Shown: in pieces, positions 51,816-63,069 of the stretch
Numbering within the stretch: the stretch's first letter is position 1
Layout of the letters: each line of letters starts with the position of its first letter
Origin: Chondrus crispus
Lineage: Eukaryota; Rhodophyta; Florideophyceae; Gigartinales; Gigartinaceae
Assembly: GCF_000350225.1 (NCBI RefSeq)
Contig: NW_005179028.1
Coordinates: forward strand, 122,469 to 186,468
DNA length: 64,000 nucleotides
Direction: 5' to 3'
Notes under the pieces: generated by a model
The model's input: only the letters and a program-made list of their open reading frames with translations
Database searches by the model: none
What the model was told of the DNA's origin: nothing
Made by a program: the position numbers and the translations under genes

Positions 51816-53800
51816 ATGTCATCAAGCAAACGATCTCAACCCACCATTGAAACTAAGCAGCACGTACTCCGACTCCTTGGAGCAAGACCTGATGGATCGT
51901 TTGGGGCTGCAACTTTAAACGACTCTACAAGTTCTCCGTGGACGTGCATCGCTTTGGCCAAAGAGTACAGCGATTCTAAAGATGCTATATTCAGTTGGAA
52001 GAAAAATGCCACAAAGATAATGGAACAGGAGCTGCATACCCGCAAGTCCCGTAAACTTTCACGAATGAAAGACGGAACATTTCCAGATGTCGAATCGGCG
52101 GTGGCAACCTATATGAGACAGAGAATGGTATACATGCAAGGCGAGTCTCTCTTTCGTGCCGATGTTGTTGCTAGAGCGGCTAAAGACATTGCGCAAAAGA
52201 TCATGGAACGCCACGAAAAGGAGTTGGATGAAGAACTACCAGAAGATCAGGTCCTCGCCTTAAAGCAAAAATTGAGTCTTTAAAAGGATTTAAGGGCAGC
52301 CCAATGTGGGTTGCAAAGTTTATGCGGCGCAACAATATGCATAGTTCGAAGGGCACCGGACAAGCAGGGCACTTTGATTCACAGACAGTGTACATGGCTC
52401 GCCGTTCTATCCAGAGATCAGTTTGCACCTCTCCAATTGGATGCATCTCCAACACTGATGAAGTTGCCGTACTGTATTGTTCCTTTCCAAGCCGTGCGAT
52501 TCGAAACATTGATGAACCAGCAACATACTCACGTCTGAAATAGCGCCTAACCGCTGTACTAACCGTATTTGCGGACGGTCGAAAGGCGCCACTCACCATT
52601 ATTGGAAAGTCGAGAAGGCCGAAGAGTTTTCCACAACATTTTGATGCAGCAAAGGATTTGGGAATATTTTACAAATCCTAAAAGAATGCTTGGAACACTC
52701 AACAGCTGTGGACTTCTATTGTCACTGGGCTGAACAAAGCTACCCGTATACACCACAAAAATGTTATCAGTGTCGTCGACAATTGCTCTGCACATGCAAT
52801 TGACTACACGCCGCATGACAATTGGTCCACAGTGTCTCTTCCTCCCAATATGTCCCCAGTCTTGCAACCTGTTGACGCTGCAATTGGTCGTTCTTTTAAA
52901 TCTGCTTTCCGGCGTCTGCTCGTTGATCATATTCTCACTTACGTGGACAAGCAAATGGAAATGCCCGAGGAACAGCGCTCTACTTTTAAACTTACACAGA
53001 TAGTTACAACATACGATGCCGTTGTGATGATGAAGAAGACATGGGATATGGTACCTATCAGCGTGGTTTTGAACAGTTGGCTAACGACTGGCATTGTTGC
53101 ACCCTATCAACGCGACGACATTTTGCAGCGAAAAACTGCTGTTGGCAACCGCTCTGAGCCCGCAATGAAAGCGATTAGCAGCTCTGCTACTTCTACGGAG
53201 TCTGCAATCAATGCATCGGAGGCGTTACGCGCAAAGGCAAAAGGATAGGAGTGGCTCAAAGAGGAAGAAAACAATACAGACAATGGTATTGAGAACCACA
53301 ATGAGGCATGGGGGGACTGCGAATGGACGGGAAACAACATGCATTTATTAATGAGCGACTGGCAAGAGTTGGCACGATTGAACGTGGTAGAAAGTTTTAG
53401 TAATGGATATTTGCAGGAGTTTAGCAGGATGGAAGATGGCCTGGATATTTGCGTGCCAGTTTCAAGCGACAATGCGCTTGACGAAGCTGTTTCTACTGCC
53501 ACGGAAGAGGTCCGAGGGCCTACGGAGCAGTCTGACTCAGACTCCGGGGCAGATGCACAAAGAGAAGAAGAGCGCTGTGAGGCAAAGAAGCCCTCTCTAA
53601 ATCGTTTGCAGGCAGCAGCTGTGGCTTTGAGAAAGGAGGCAAATTTATTTGCCCAGAGTGAGCATCCATTCTCAAAATCCATGAGGGATGATTTTCTGGC
53701 ACTTTTGGACATTGAGATAGAGAACATTGTTGGCTATCGCAAGCGCTGTCGTCGTCAGTCAACGGTCGACTCATTTTTTCCGAGCTCGTTACGTGAGTGA
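51816..53800 (+). pseudogene. pogo/Tigger-like transposase with one frameshift and three in-frame stops
   Basis: The ATG at 51816 (MSSSKRSQPTIETKQHV) opens a 155-residue N-terminal part with helix-turn-helix character (IALAKEYSDSKDAIFSWKKN) and a helical region. At about 52276 the frame changes to GSPMWVAKFMRRNNMHS, a CENP-B-type DNA-binding helix. The rest is one frame with TAG (52541-52543), TAA (52679-52681) and TAG (53246-53248). The core shows FADGRKAPLTIIGKSRRPKS, VISVVDNCSAHAIDY (catalytic Asp) and LPPNMSPVLQPVDAAIGRSF. The end is charged (RRQSTVDSFFPSS). These enzymes cut and paste the element at TA sites. In this copy the catalytic motifs are conserved but the reading is broken. Confidence 0.9.
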
Positions 53801-53997
53801 CCTTACAAATTTCAATTAAAAATATACTTTTTCTACAGTGACCCACTGCAAATACGGGTCACTCAACAGGAAAGGTCACTGTAGTGAGGGGGTCACTGTA
53901 GAAAACGAAAGTGGGCTTTGTGGGCACACAGGGCAATGGTGGCAAGAATTTTCTGGCCATCGGTCACTGTACCGAGGGGGTCACTGTCACGAGCGGT

Positions 53998-54020
53998 CAC
54001 TGTATCGAGATTTTTCTCTG
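53998..54020 (-). repeat. Right TIR of pogo 2
   Basis: CACTGTATCGAGATTTTTCT and the last bases CTG, an exact complement of the left end, followed by TA. Confidence 0.95.
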
Positions 54021-54582
54021 TACTCCCCTCGTGGCTTGGTACTATCCCCTCGACTGTACTGAATTTGCCCCTAGACAGGGGCAAATACAGTTGAGGTCTG
54101 GCCCATCACAGAGGACCACGACGCATAATTTATCATAAACTACGTATGAGTTGTCAAAAACTCGTTCAATTCATCTGTACCGCCTTTCCTGTTGCTGTCC
54201 ATTTAATAACAAGGCTTGTGTCGCAAAAGTAGAAAAAAACAGTAAGTGTTAACCGGCAGAACCGGACGAGAATGTTTGCGTCAATTTACTGTGCTGGTTT
54301 CGTCCTTTTTGCTTGCCCCAAGCAGCTATCCTGCCCGGGCTTCCGACTATTTATACTACTACTCCCGCGCGTCTCATCCTCCCGTTTTACTCTCTTCTTT
54401 GCGATTCCTTTGCTGATAATTACGAGTTATTGCATTATCAGTAGAGTCGTTGAGAGAGGCACTGTAGGTTGACAGATGAGGTCAATTAAATTCTGTCCAT
54501 ATTTAATGCACCTTTTTTAACGATTCGGATGCACTTGGCGGACAGTAACCGTCACCGTCAGCTGATAATTTCCACACTCCCT
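54021..54582. other. Intergenic or LTR-like DNA
   Basis: No gene is seen. A perfect 10-bp hairpin (ATTTGCCCCT, loop AGAC) lies at 54063-54086. On the minus strand a purine run (AGTAGAGGGAG) just after the copia stop is followed by TGTGGAAATTATC, a plausible polypurine tract and LTR start (54593 downward), but a second LTR copy was not found. Confidence 0.4.
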
Positions 54583-57500
54583 CTACTTGTGACGTGACAT
54601 ATCCTCAGTGTGGCTTCTGTCAATCCATTGATCCACGGGATGATTGATTTTTGCATATTTCAACGTTTTGACAAGGGCAACGTTACCATTAGACTTCGTC
54701 AAGCAATCGGCTATGTTATGCTCAGATCGAATGAATCTGATCTGCTCCATTTCGTTTTGTTGATAGGCCATTTTAACTACCTCAAGGTCTATCATTATCC
54801 TTTTTCAGCTATAGTTGACGCCTTTGTGATAACATCGAATAGAGACAAACTGTCAGTGAACATCATGATGAGTATTTTTATGTTCATCATTTTTTGTATA
54901 TCGTATCTGATCATGAAGGCCATGTCAAAAGAGTCAGCAAACGCCATTATTTCGCTGCCGAGAACTGAATTGGATACTCGCTTAGCCTTGTGAGAGGACC
55001 AGTAGAGTGGTTGGCACAAGTCTCTGTTATCACATAAAAATATGATGTATCCGAGTTGAGATGAGCCATCTGAATTGTTCGCGTAGGACGCGTTGGAGTA
55101 AACTCGTATGACTAATTGATAGTTACAGAGCTTAGGCCTTAATGGCAAGTACGGTTCTTTCTTCAATCGTTTTATGGTGAGATTAATGTATCCGATTTGA
55201 AGTTTCGGATCCGTCTTATATTGTGAGTCAGTAACTTGGGCCGCTTGAGCAATGCTGAAACTTATATCTGGCCTCGTGTACGTGATCCAAGCTAATTTTG
55301 CTCTTAGTGACCGACATTCCTTGTACGTGGCTGTGTTAATGAGTTTCTCTGTCTTTTGAATGTACGAAGTCTGATGGATTCTGTATTCGGTGTCGTGTTT
55401 TTCAACCTGCACTCCAACGAAGCTAAACTTATCGTATGATCTCCCTTTGCATTTAAACTTTTCTTCCGTCTTTTGCGCAAAGGCTGAATACTCTTTGCTG
55501 CCTGCTTGAAGGGCATCGTCTACATATGTTATGCACATGCCATCAAGCTTTCCTCGGATGCATTTGAAGAAAAATGCCCCATCTCCTGTTGTTCCGGTCA
55601 TGTTCAAGTCTTGTTTTATGTGATTACTGATGGTACGGCCCCAGTAGTCACCGCTATCTGCAAGACCGTATAATAGTTTAATCAGTTTCAACAGCTTGTC
55701 CTGATTTAGTTCAAATTCTCCAGTCGGTTTGATGTAAACTTCTCTCCATAATTTTTCCGCGCTTTGCAGGTATGTTTGTGTTACATCTGTTGAGAACAGT
55801 CGGAACCCACATATTGCTGCCAGTCCTGTCAAAACGCGAGTGGAATGTTGCCTTGGTGTGGTCGTATCGTGCACGAGGGATGTTTTGAGTTTATCCCTAT
55901 ATCCTTGAACTACAAATCGGGCTTTCCATACTTCTTCGTTAGTCCCTTCATCCTTTATTGCTAGTACAAATCTACCACCGAGAATATTTGCGTTCTTAGG
56001 CACTTCTGACTTGCAGACAAGTTTCCAAGTTCCTTTTTCAATCAAACCTTTCAGCTCCTTTTTCTTTGCGGCTCTGAATCTTTCATCTGTCGATCTAGGG
56101 TCACCAGGTTTGATCACTTCAGTGAGTTCTACATCAAAACTGGAGGGCTTGGGTCTGTTTACTGACTTAAACGGCTCCAGCATCGTAGTCAGGAACTCGT
56201 CCCGAGAGAGCATGTCTGTTGGTTCAGAGATTTCTCGAACATAAGGCTTAACTTGTCGCATTTTCATGGTCTTATGCCATTGCCCGTCGTTGCTCTTGAC
56301 ATCAACTGTTTTGTCCTTTATACCTGTGATGGTGGCAGGTCCAATCCATTCTTTACTTCTTTCTTGATACACAACAACTTCTAGACCTATTCCAAATACT
56401 AAGTCAGTTGCGGTTGGGATGCTTCTGGTAAGAGCAGCAAGTATGCGCAGCTCTGCTACTACAGCATTCATTTCCATTTGTGCCTTTGAAAGTGCAAGCA
56501 TCCTTTCTTTCTGAGCTGGTATATCTGAGCTAATAATTGGGAATCTTGGTATTATCTCGAATACGACTAGTGAGGGAACCAGTCCGTTATCTCCGTTGGT
56601 ATCTTTCATGGCTTTGGTTGACAGTTTCAATGCAATGTTGCGGTCAAATTGAGGAAAGTCGAATATTATCTTTCGATATATTTTTCGGAGGGCTGCATGT
56701 AGTCTTTCTCCAATGACTAGTGAGTTGTGAGCTTCAACTCCTGAAATTCAAAGTTCTATCCCAACGCTTTCGGCCATTTCCTTCCACCTAGGCGAAGTGA
56801 AAACGGATCCCACATCAGTTCTGACGCGGTTAGGGAATCCTGTATAAAGAGTGCACCACGCCTCAAGGAAAGCAAGCCATATTCCGTTGACTGATTGTCC
56901 GTAATTGTGACCCTGAGAGTCTAAAAATATGGCCGAGCTGAAACGAGTTGCAGTGTCGACAATATGCAGAATTGCTTTTCCTTCAATAAACATCAGATCC
57001 AATGATATTTCTTCACCGAACCTAACTTCTTGTAATGTCGGTATCGTGGTCTTGAATCTAGTTGGTTGTGATCCAAGCCTTTGACAGGTATTGCATGACT
57101 TAGAAATCTCTTTCAAGACTTTTGTGGTGGCCTCGGTGGCCTCCTGCGGCCGAGCTTTTCTGATGAGATTCAGAAGTTTCGTGTCCGTTGGGTGTCGAAA
57201 ACCTCTATGAAGCTTGACCAGTTCACTCCTTGAGAATATCACTGCGTCTTCCAGTTTCCATTCTCGATAGACATGTCCAAACTTCCTCACCACTGGGACA
57301 GAAATGTTTCCCGGAGAGCTGATTAGTACATTTCTTGTCGTATCTAGGTATAGTTGAAGTTTATCGAGCAAGTCCAATCCCAAAAGAAAATGTACATTCG
57401 CTCTAACTACGTCAACCTCAATTGGCACGAATCCGTCCTTGAGAAACGGTAATCGAATTGAGATTGATCCAATTGACTTCTGTACATCAACACCAAATCT

Positions 57501-57695
57501 GTACTGGTTGAAGTTCGCTTTTAGTTTGAACTTACATCCAACAAATCTGCGGTATGCTTTGGCTTGGAGTAGTCCGATAACAGTTCGTTGTGCTCCAGTG
57601 TCGATACAAGCTTCCTGCCAGTCTTTTCTGCGTTCATCCAAATTGGTTGTCATCTGTGAAAGACCTCGACGACATTTTAACACAGAATTGGTCAT
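54583..57695 (-). pseudogene. pol: Copia 2 pol: protease, integrase, reverse transcriptase, RNase H
   Basis: The frame 57695-56748 shows a protease ACIDTGAQRTVIGL, the integrase zinc module (KLHRGFRHPTDTKLL ... CNTCQRL), and the first and second catalytic Asp (LDLMFIEGKAI, RVRTDVGSVF). An in-frame TGA near 56746-56748 follows GIEL. The same frame continues SGVEAHNSLVIGERLHAAL, supplying Glu, through VVVYQERSKEWIGPATITGI, into the RT of 56630-54795 (GRFVLAIKDEGTNEEVWKAR, catalytic CITYVDDALQAG). RNase H has YSNASYANN where the first catalytic Asp should be (Asn codon 55092-55094), then GSEIMAFAD. A last frameshift near 54800 leads to the tail 54795-54583 (RSEHNIADCLTKSNG). Confidence 0.9.
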
Positions 57696-57861
57696 TGCAT
57701 CGCTGGAGGATTTTCTGAGATGCCGGTTTCTTCGTATGTCATGAGCTGTCCTCGACCTACGCGAGATTTTGTACCGAGACCGTTTTTTCTTGAGGACAGT
57801 CTCGTAGCGTGACTTATTTCTTTCGACTTCAAACTAGGACGGTAAAGTAGACTGCCTCTCC

Positions 57862-58955
57862 TCAAAAATCCTCTGGATCAAGGACTGATGCAATGCCCCG
57901 ATTCTCAGAACCAGTAACGTGGAATATTTGTCCTCCTTTATCGGGATGTTCATGCGTCTCATCCTCAGATGAGGTAGTGTCCTCCTGCTTGAAGTTGTCT
58001 CCTGTAAGGGTAGCAGAAGGGTCTTCTTCGTCTGTAGAGAACAACGCATCTTCCACTTGTTGACAGAGTTCGAAGAGGATTTGATGGCTTTTCTTCGGAT
58101 ATCTCCTGACTTGCGATGAGATATTTCGCATCACGTTGCGAGGTTCGGGGCATTCCCTGATGAAATGATTGGTATCCTGACAATTGTTGCATAGCCTGAG
58201 GTTGCCATAACGGTCTAACCCATTTTGACCGGCTTTTATGCTGTCTTGAGGGGGCCTGAAGGGGGCAGATGAGCGTGGTCCTGGTTTCTTCGGTCGTCCG
58301 TAATATTTGTGACCTTCGTAGTAAAGATCAGGAGTACATTTGGATGAAGATTTATCTCTTTATGTAGGGAAGATTGACCGATGTTCAGATCTTTCTTTCT
58401 ACCTTCTTGCTCTTCCTGGCCTTGAAGCCAGGCGGCGTCGAGTGCCGTATACAGATGTTGGAAGTCCCAAGGATTAGATGCGGACTGCGAGTTCGCAAGG
58501 GCTGACTTGGCCCGCGGGGCATCAACGACAGCCTTGTAAAGGTATTCCACCTTGTCTTCCTCGGAACGGCGAGTCCGTGGTCCATGAGGAGCAAAACGTG
58601 TGATGATCTCATGTATCTCTTCCAAAGCTTCTGCGGTGTTGAGCTTCTTGGCATGCATCAAAGATTGAATTCTCAGGCTCTGGAGGTACTTCCTGATTCT
58701 GTTCTGCCGAGTTATGCCGTTGTACTCGTCTTGCATAAATTGCCATGCTTGACCAAAATTTCCACACCTGTCCCTCACCTTCTCTCGATAGAATCGCTTG
58801 GCTTCTCCATCGAATATGTTTTGGAAAAAGGCAAGTTTGATGGTTTGGTCAAGGTTGTAGTCCTGGGCGGCATCAATGTAGTTATTGATGTGTTCCGTGA
58901 GGTCCTCACCCAGTTTTTCTATCAATTTATCCTGATTCTTGAATCGCAATGCCAT
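57862..58955 (-). pseudogene. gag: Copia 2 Gag with zinc knuckle, frameshifted
   Basis: The ATG at 58955 (MALRFKNQDKLIEKLGEDL) opens a 239-codon frame with ARDRCG-type helices (FGQAWQFMQDEYNGITRQNR, ALEEIHEIITRFAPHG). Near 58290 the frame changes, and the zinc knuckle is read at about 58193-58152 as CNNCQDTNHFIREC, a perfect CX2CX4HX4C. It continues into 58134-57862, an acidic tail. The knuckle binds element RNA. The short spacer 57696-57861 to pol shows no domain. Confidence 0.82.
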
Positions 58956-59529
58956 GTTGTAACACTGGTTTGGTGGTAACCAGAATTTGGGATACCAAAC
59001 AGTACCAGGGGCACCCCCTCGGATTCCAGATATTTTTATGGTTGCAAAGCTTAGAGCAGTAGTAGTGATATGCAGGAAACAGAAGTGGACAAACCAAAAT
59101 AGTTTAGAAGTTATCGTCCAACATGTACTCTCTAAATCTGGGGGATGGGGGGTTCTGTATAGGCCAAATCAAAAAAATTATCATGCAATTTTACTTGGAA
59201 ATTGCAGTACAATTTATTTTATATAAAAATTTGATACCTGTTCACAATCTGCCGACAGAATTTAATCCTAAATTCTGTCTGGACTTGCTCGAAGTTGCCG
59301 ATTGTGGCCCACTTCAAGCCTCCCCAACCCACTACGATGACCCGTATCGTCACGTCCACCCCCCCTTGCCGCCAACTCCGAGCTAAACACCAGCATTCCC
59401 TTCCTGGCCATCACCATCAACAACCGTCACACCCCCGCCCAGCATGATGCTGTGTTGGACGCTGTCGGATGTCGCCCAGAGCGTCCAGTATGTACCCCAT
59501 GAACAACAATGTTTACTGTATTCTACCCG
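58956..59529. other. Copia 2 leader and intergenic DNA
   Basis: Contains the candidate primer-binding site for copia 2 and no supported gene. 59150-59230 is AT-rich. Confidence 0.4.
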
Positions 59530-59762
59530 TTACTTGAGGCGGAGGAACTTCATGATGTGGTTGGTAATGGCTTCGTCCCATAGCTTGGCTGTCTGCTGGT
59601 TCATGTTATCATCTCGGCGTGCCTTATGGTACCATTTGGTCAACTTCTCGAACACCAACCAGATGCTGCGGACTCGAACAAAGTTGTTAGACGTTTCGGA
59701 CGTGCTGTCCGGAACATGTCGGTCGGATACGGCTCATTGCAGGCGGTCACAGAAGACGGCAT
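59530..59762 (-). pseudogene. Small unknown gene relic with TATA box
   Basis: The minus strand has TATATAAT at about 59834-59827, a CT/CA-rich leader and an ATG at 59762 (MPSSVTACNEPYPTDMF). That frame soon meets stops. A second frame is protein-like to its end at 59530: FVRVRSIWLVFEKLTKWYHK, then NQQTAKLWDEAITNHIMKFL. A single-base shift near 59690 would connect them into about 77 residues. No family is recognised. It lies between copia 2 and the ParB-methyltransferase relic, on the same strand as both. Confidence 0.35.
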
Positions 59763-60070
59763 CTTGATGTTAGTTGGTGGTCGGCGGTGATGGTTGAGAA
59801 GGCGGGCGTTGCGGGGGTTGTGTCTATTATATAGACTTCGACAAAGTGGATATGACGTTTGGCAGAGCCCGGTGTGAAGAAGAGTTCAGCCTTTTGTGCT
59901 AATGCCTGCTGCTCATACACGGCAGAATGTCTGCAATGCAACGATGCCCGAATAGTGCGTGATACGACAGCGTGCCACTCTGTGGTGAGCGTAAAACAGA
60001 TAAGTGGTGATACGGTGAATATGGTTTGCGAAGCCCGACGTGAAGAACAGTACAGCCTTTTACATGAGTA

Positions 60071-63069
60071 CTATGTGTTCTGTACCGACGAGTGAGTAAC
60101 AATCGCATCATTGAAGAGCGCCATACTGTGCAGGTCCCAGCCGCAGAAGGCGCTACCTATATCACGCAGACTGTTCGGGACTGCCTCCTGTCCTTTGAAC
60201 TTGTAAGGGTAATTCACACTCCTCGACTCAGGTAGAATTGACACACGGAACACAGCAACTAAGCTCTCTCCATCTCTCTCAACATCTTTGAGCTCGTGTC
60301 CGTGCAGCCTTCTGTAGAACTTCGAAGAATCGCCCGGAGGAAGTTGAAGAGTACCGGTTCCTACCACCTTCCCGGACACCATCAATCGCACGTTAATTCC
60401 CCGTTTCACAGCTTCTAGGAACGACGCATTAGATCCCCCAGTTGTAGCTGCATGTACAGCCATTGAGGGCTCTTCCCCACTATCAGCAATACCGCCTTCA
60501 GTTTTTCTCATATCACGTAATAACAGGACATTGTCGGACAAGTTATTAGTATCGCTCGTGATGGAGTTTCTTGTCACGAAGGATGATACGGAAGAAGGAT
60601 CTTTGCATGACCTCTTCATTGGCGCATTAGTAACTTCTGATAGACCGCAGTGGTTTTGGGCGATTAAACGAAGCCGTTCATGGGCGAAACGATATCGCTC
60701 AGCATCTGCCTCCACTACAGTGCACTTTCTTTTTGTCCGAATGCAAGAAATTGCCGTAGAAAGAGTACCACCGTAAATGTCCAGAACATGACCGTTGTCT
60801 GGACAGAACGTTTACATAAGCTCAGCTAAGAGATTGGGATTTTTCTCCTCCGTCAGAATGGGTGATCTCGTTCCAGGCCTGAGTAACTTGTTAGAAGTAA
60901 CTGGTACCCTAGATATTGCCGTAAACTTCCGTTTCTCTGCGGCCTGCAAAACATGGTAGGGGCTCAGTAAATCTACCTTGAACCCATCCGGTCGATGCCC
61001 TGGTGCCTTAGCAAACATGCCAAATTCACAGGCGTTCTGAGGGAAGACGTCCCCTCGATATTCTTGCAACGTCTTGGTGTCCTTCATGATGACGTAAGGG
61101 TACTGAGGTCCGCTGAAACCCGTTTCCTTAAACGCATTGTGCCATGTACTAAAGTACTGTATTGATGTGAATATAAATACTCATCCACCGGGTTTCAGTA
61201 TACTTCGTGATAGTTCTGCGACGGCCTTCATTTCCGTGGTGTCGACGACATTATCATAACCGTTTCCTGCACCTGACCGGCATGATGGCGTACCGTACGG
61301 AGGGTCTGTACACAGTAGATCGAACAATGGGTATTTGTCCGTTCTCACGGATGCATAGTATTCCTGCCATTTCATTTGATATGCTTCTATGCCAAGTTCC
61401 TTCAGGAAGTCTCTCCTTTTCATCATGACAACCTCCCTATCGTCCGTGTAATTGACACATGTCTTAAGTCGTTCTGAGGCCTCGCTTTGAGGAGCAGCCG
61501 ACTTGGCATATGCAGCTGGCGGAGGATCGGCAGTATTCTGTTCAGCTGGATCTTTCCCGTCGGCGGATATATGTGGATCATCGGGTATAGCCGGCATTAT
61601 TTCATTTCCTTCATCAGCAGTACCCCCCAGCGTACCGTTGCCCTCTGTATGAGCAGCGGCCGTGGACGTATTGGGGCCGCAAGCTTGGGTAGCTGGTGTA
61701 CTGTTTATAGCAGGTGATGGGGCAGGGGTTGTAACATACTTGGCCTTGTACTTCTCTTCCTTGAATGAGGCGATCTGAGGAAAAGTTCGGCGATACAGTT
61801 CTAGAATAACATCCAGTATTGTTCTTTCGTTTCCCTTGTTAGTGAGCACTGCTATATCGAATTTGGTTGTGCATAGTAAATTCGCTTTCGTTGCAACGAA
61901 TGTGACAGATAAGTGGCCAAGTAAAATAGAGACATGTCTCTATTTCACTTGGCCACTTGTCTGTCTCCAACAGTTCTTCGAATTTTCTTGCTTCCTGCAA
62001 AGCAGCCTTAGCCTTCTGAAACTGCTCTACAACTAGTTTGTATGATACAGGTTTGAAGTTGTGCAATCTGCACATGTCACGTACACGATACAATGTATTT
62101 ACCTGAGCAAGCTCGCCATCTGCACCAGAAGCATTCATGAATGGGATGCAAGACTTCAGTGAACTGATGTGAATGAAGTTGCGAAATACTCGACAGTCCG
62201 TGTTGCTCGTGCTTGAGGATTTGGACGGTCTCACGACACTAATTCGCGTGCATGGTGATGCGATGAGATCGGGATGTTCAGATGTAACAATCTCTCCGAT
62301 TGTGTTGACTACTCTCTGCGACAGTCGCAGCGCAGTAGCAGCAGTCTGTTTCAAGGTGCTCTCCTTCTGATGCGTACAACCATCGTAAGCACAGGCGATT
62401 TGCTTTGCTGTCGGTGTCCGGCCGTTTTTCCGCTTTCAAACGAGCCGCCTCCTCTCGCAGACCACAAAGAGTATCGTAAAAGGTCGTTTCAATGTAATAA
62501 CTAGGGGCATGCTTCCTGTTTTGATGAAGCGCAAGTTGCCGCAACACTTGAACGTTATGGCCACCACTCAATATGGTCACACTCCAAGAGAATCCATTCC
62601 ATTGCGCAGGTAGCTCGTCGATGATCTCGAGGATAGCAACAAGTCTGTGCATCCCGTCAACCACGCCGTACCATTGCGTCCTTGTGCGACTTTTCTCCCT
62701 TGCCTCCGTCTCCGTCAAACCCTTCCCCTTGAAATGGTCGATCACATATCGCCGGTAGGTACCCGTCAACGGCATGAGCACTGGCATATCCGATCCCGCA
62801 GTGATACCTGGTTCGTGAGGTGCCTCACCCGCTTCGTCATTACCTTCGGCAACGGCATGGCCTCGGAACAGTACCTTCATACGTTTTACACCTGAACGAA
62901 CTATAGCTCTAACATTTGTGAGCGGTATGCAGTCCCTAGCATCAACTGTCGTGTTAGTTGAGCCCTCCATCACGTCCGCAAACAATACTTTTGCCACCTC
63001 CATCCTGTCGCGCACCTGTGAGGATGGATCATTCCGAGACGCTTGAGCTGACTTCCCTTTCCGCGTCAT
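60071..63069 (-). pseudogene. ParB-like domain fused to a DPPY DNA methyltransferase, broken
   Basis: The start is the ATG at 63067-63069 (MTRKGKSAQASRND). The N-terminal third has a ParB/sulfiredoxin-type motif, QWYGVVDGMHRLVAILEI, in a context of alternating strands and helices (FSWSVTILSGGHNVQVLRQL). A one-base shift near 62355 leads to a helical middle region (IGEIVTSEHPDLIAS, LVVEQFQKAKAALQEARKFE), then the palindrome at 61904-61965. The methyltransferase half follows in one frame from 61849: LFDLLCTDPPYGTPSC (motif IV, N6-adenine type), LKPGG, a TGA at 61181-61183, VFIFTSIQYF, ETGFSGPQYPYVIM, a TAA at 60812-60814, then CPDNGHVLDIYGGTLSTAIS (motif I, SAM-binding) and CTVVEADAERYRFAHERL. 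Motif IV before motif I is the beta order. This architecture is known from phage and mobile bacterial DNA; transfer into the nucleus is inferred. Confidence 0.78.
61904..61965. repeat. 62-bp near-perfect palindrome inside the ParB-methyltransferase relic
   Basis: 31-bp arms meet at 61934/61935 with no spacer (core GAGACATGTCTC) and differ at only two of 31 pairs. Each arm contains AAGTGGCCAAGT. The palindrome sits between the helical middle region and the methyltransferase half and adds codons without homologous look, suggesting it was inserted. Confidence 0.93.

Larger units (their letters stand above)
51309..54020 (+). mobile_element. pogo-like DNA transposon 2 with perfect 23-bp TIRs and TA flanks
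   Basis: 51309-51331 and 53998-54020 are exact inverted repeats of 23 bp beginning CAGAGAAAAATCTCG. Each is bordered by TA (51307-51308 and 54021-54022). The TIR starts with CAG like many Tigger/pogo ends. Sub-terminal GGTCACTGTAC words occur near both ends (51366-51395 and 53957-54003). Inside is a CENP-B/DDE_1-type transposase with a frameshift and three stops. At 2.7 kb it is a nearly full-length but inactive copy, unrelated in TIR to pogo 1. Confidence 0.92.
54583..58955 (-). mobile_element. Ty1/copia retrotransposon 2, nearly full coding length
   Basis: Gag (from 58955), zinc knuckle, protease, integrase, reverse transcriptase and RNase H follow each other in copia order. Pol is open over almost 3 kb with a single TGA and one late frameshift, making it the best preserved retroelement here. 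It differs strongly from copia 1, including a DTGA rather than DSGA protease. A candidate primer site TGGTATCCCAAATTC (minus strand, 58997-58983) lies 28 bp upstream of Gag. Confidence 0.88.
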
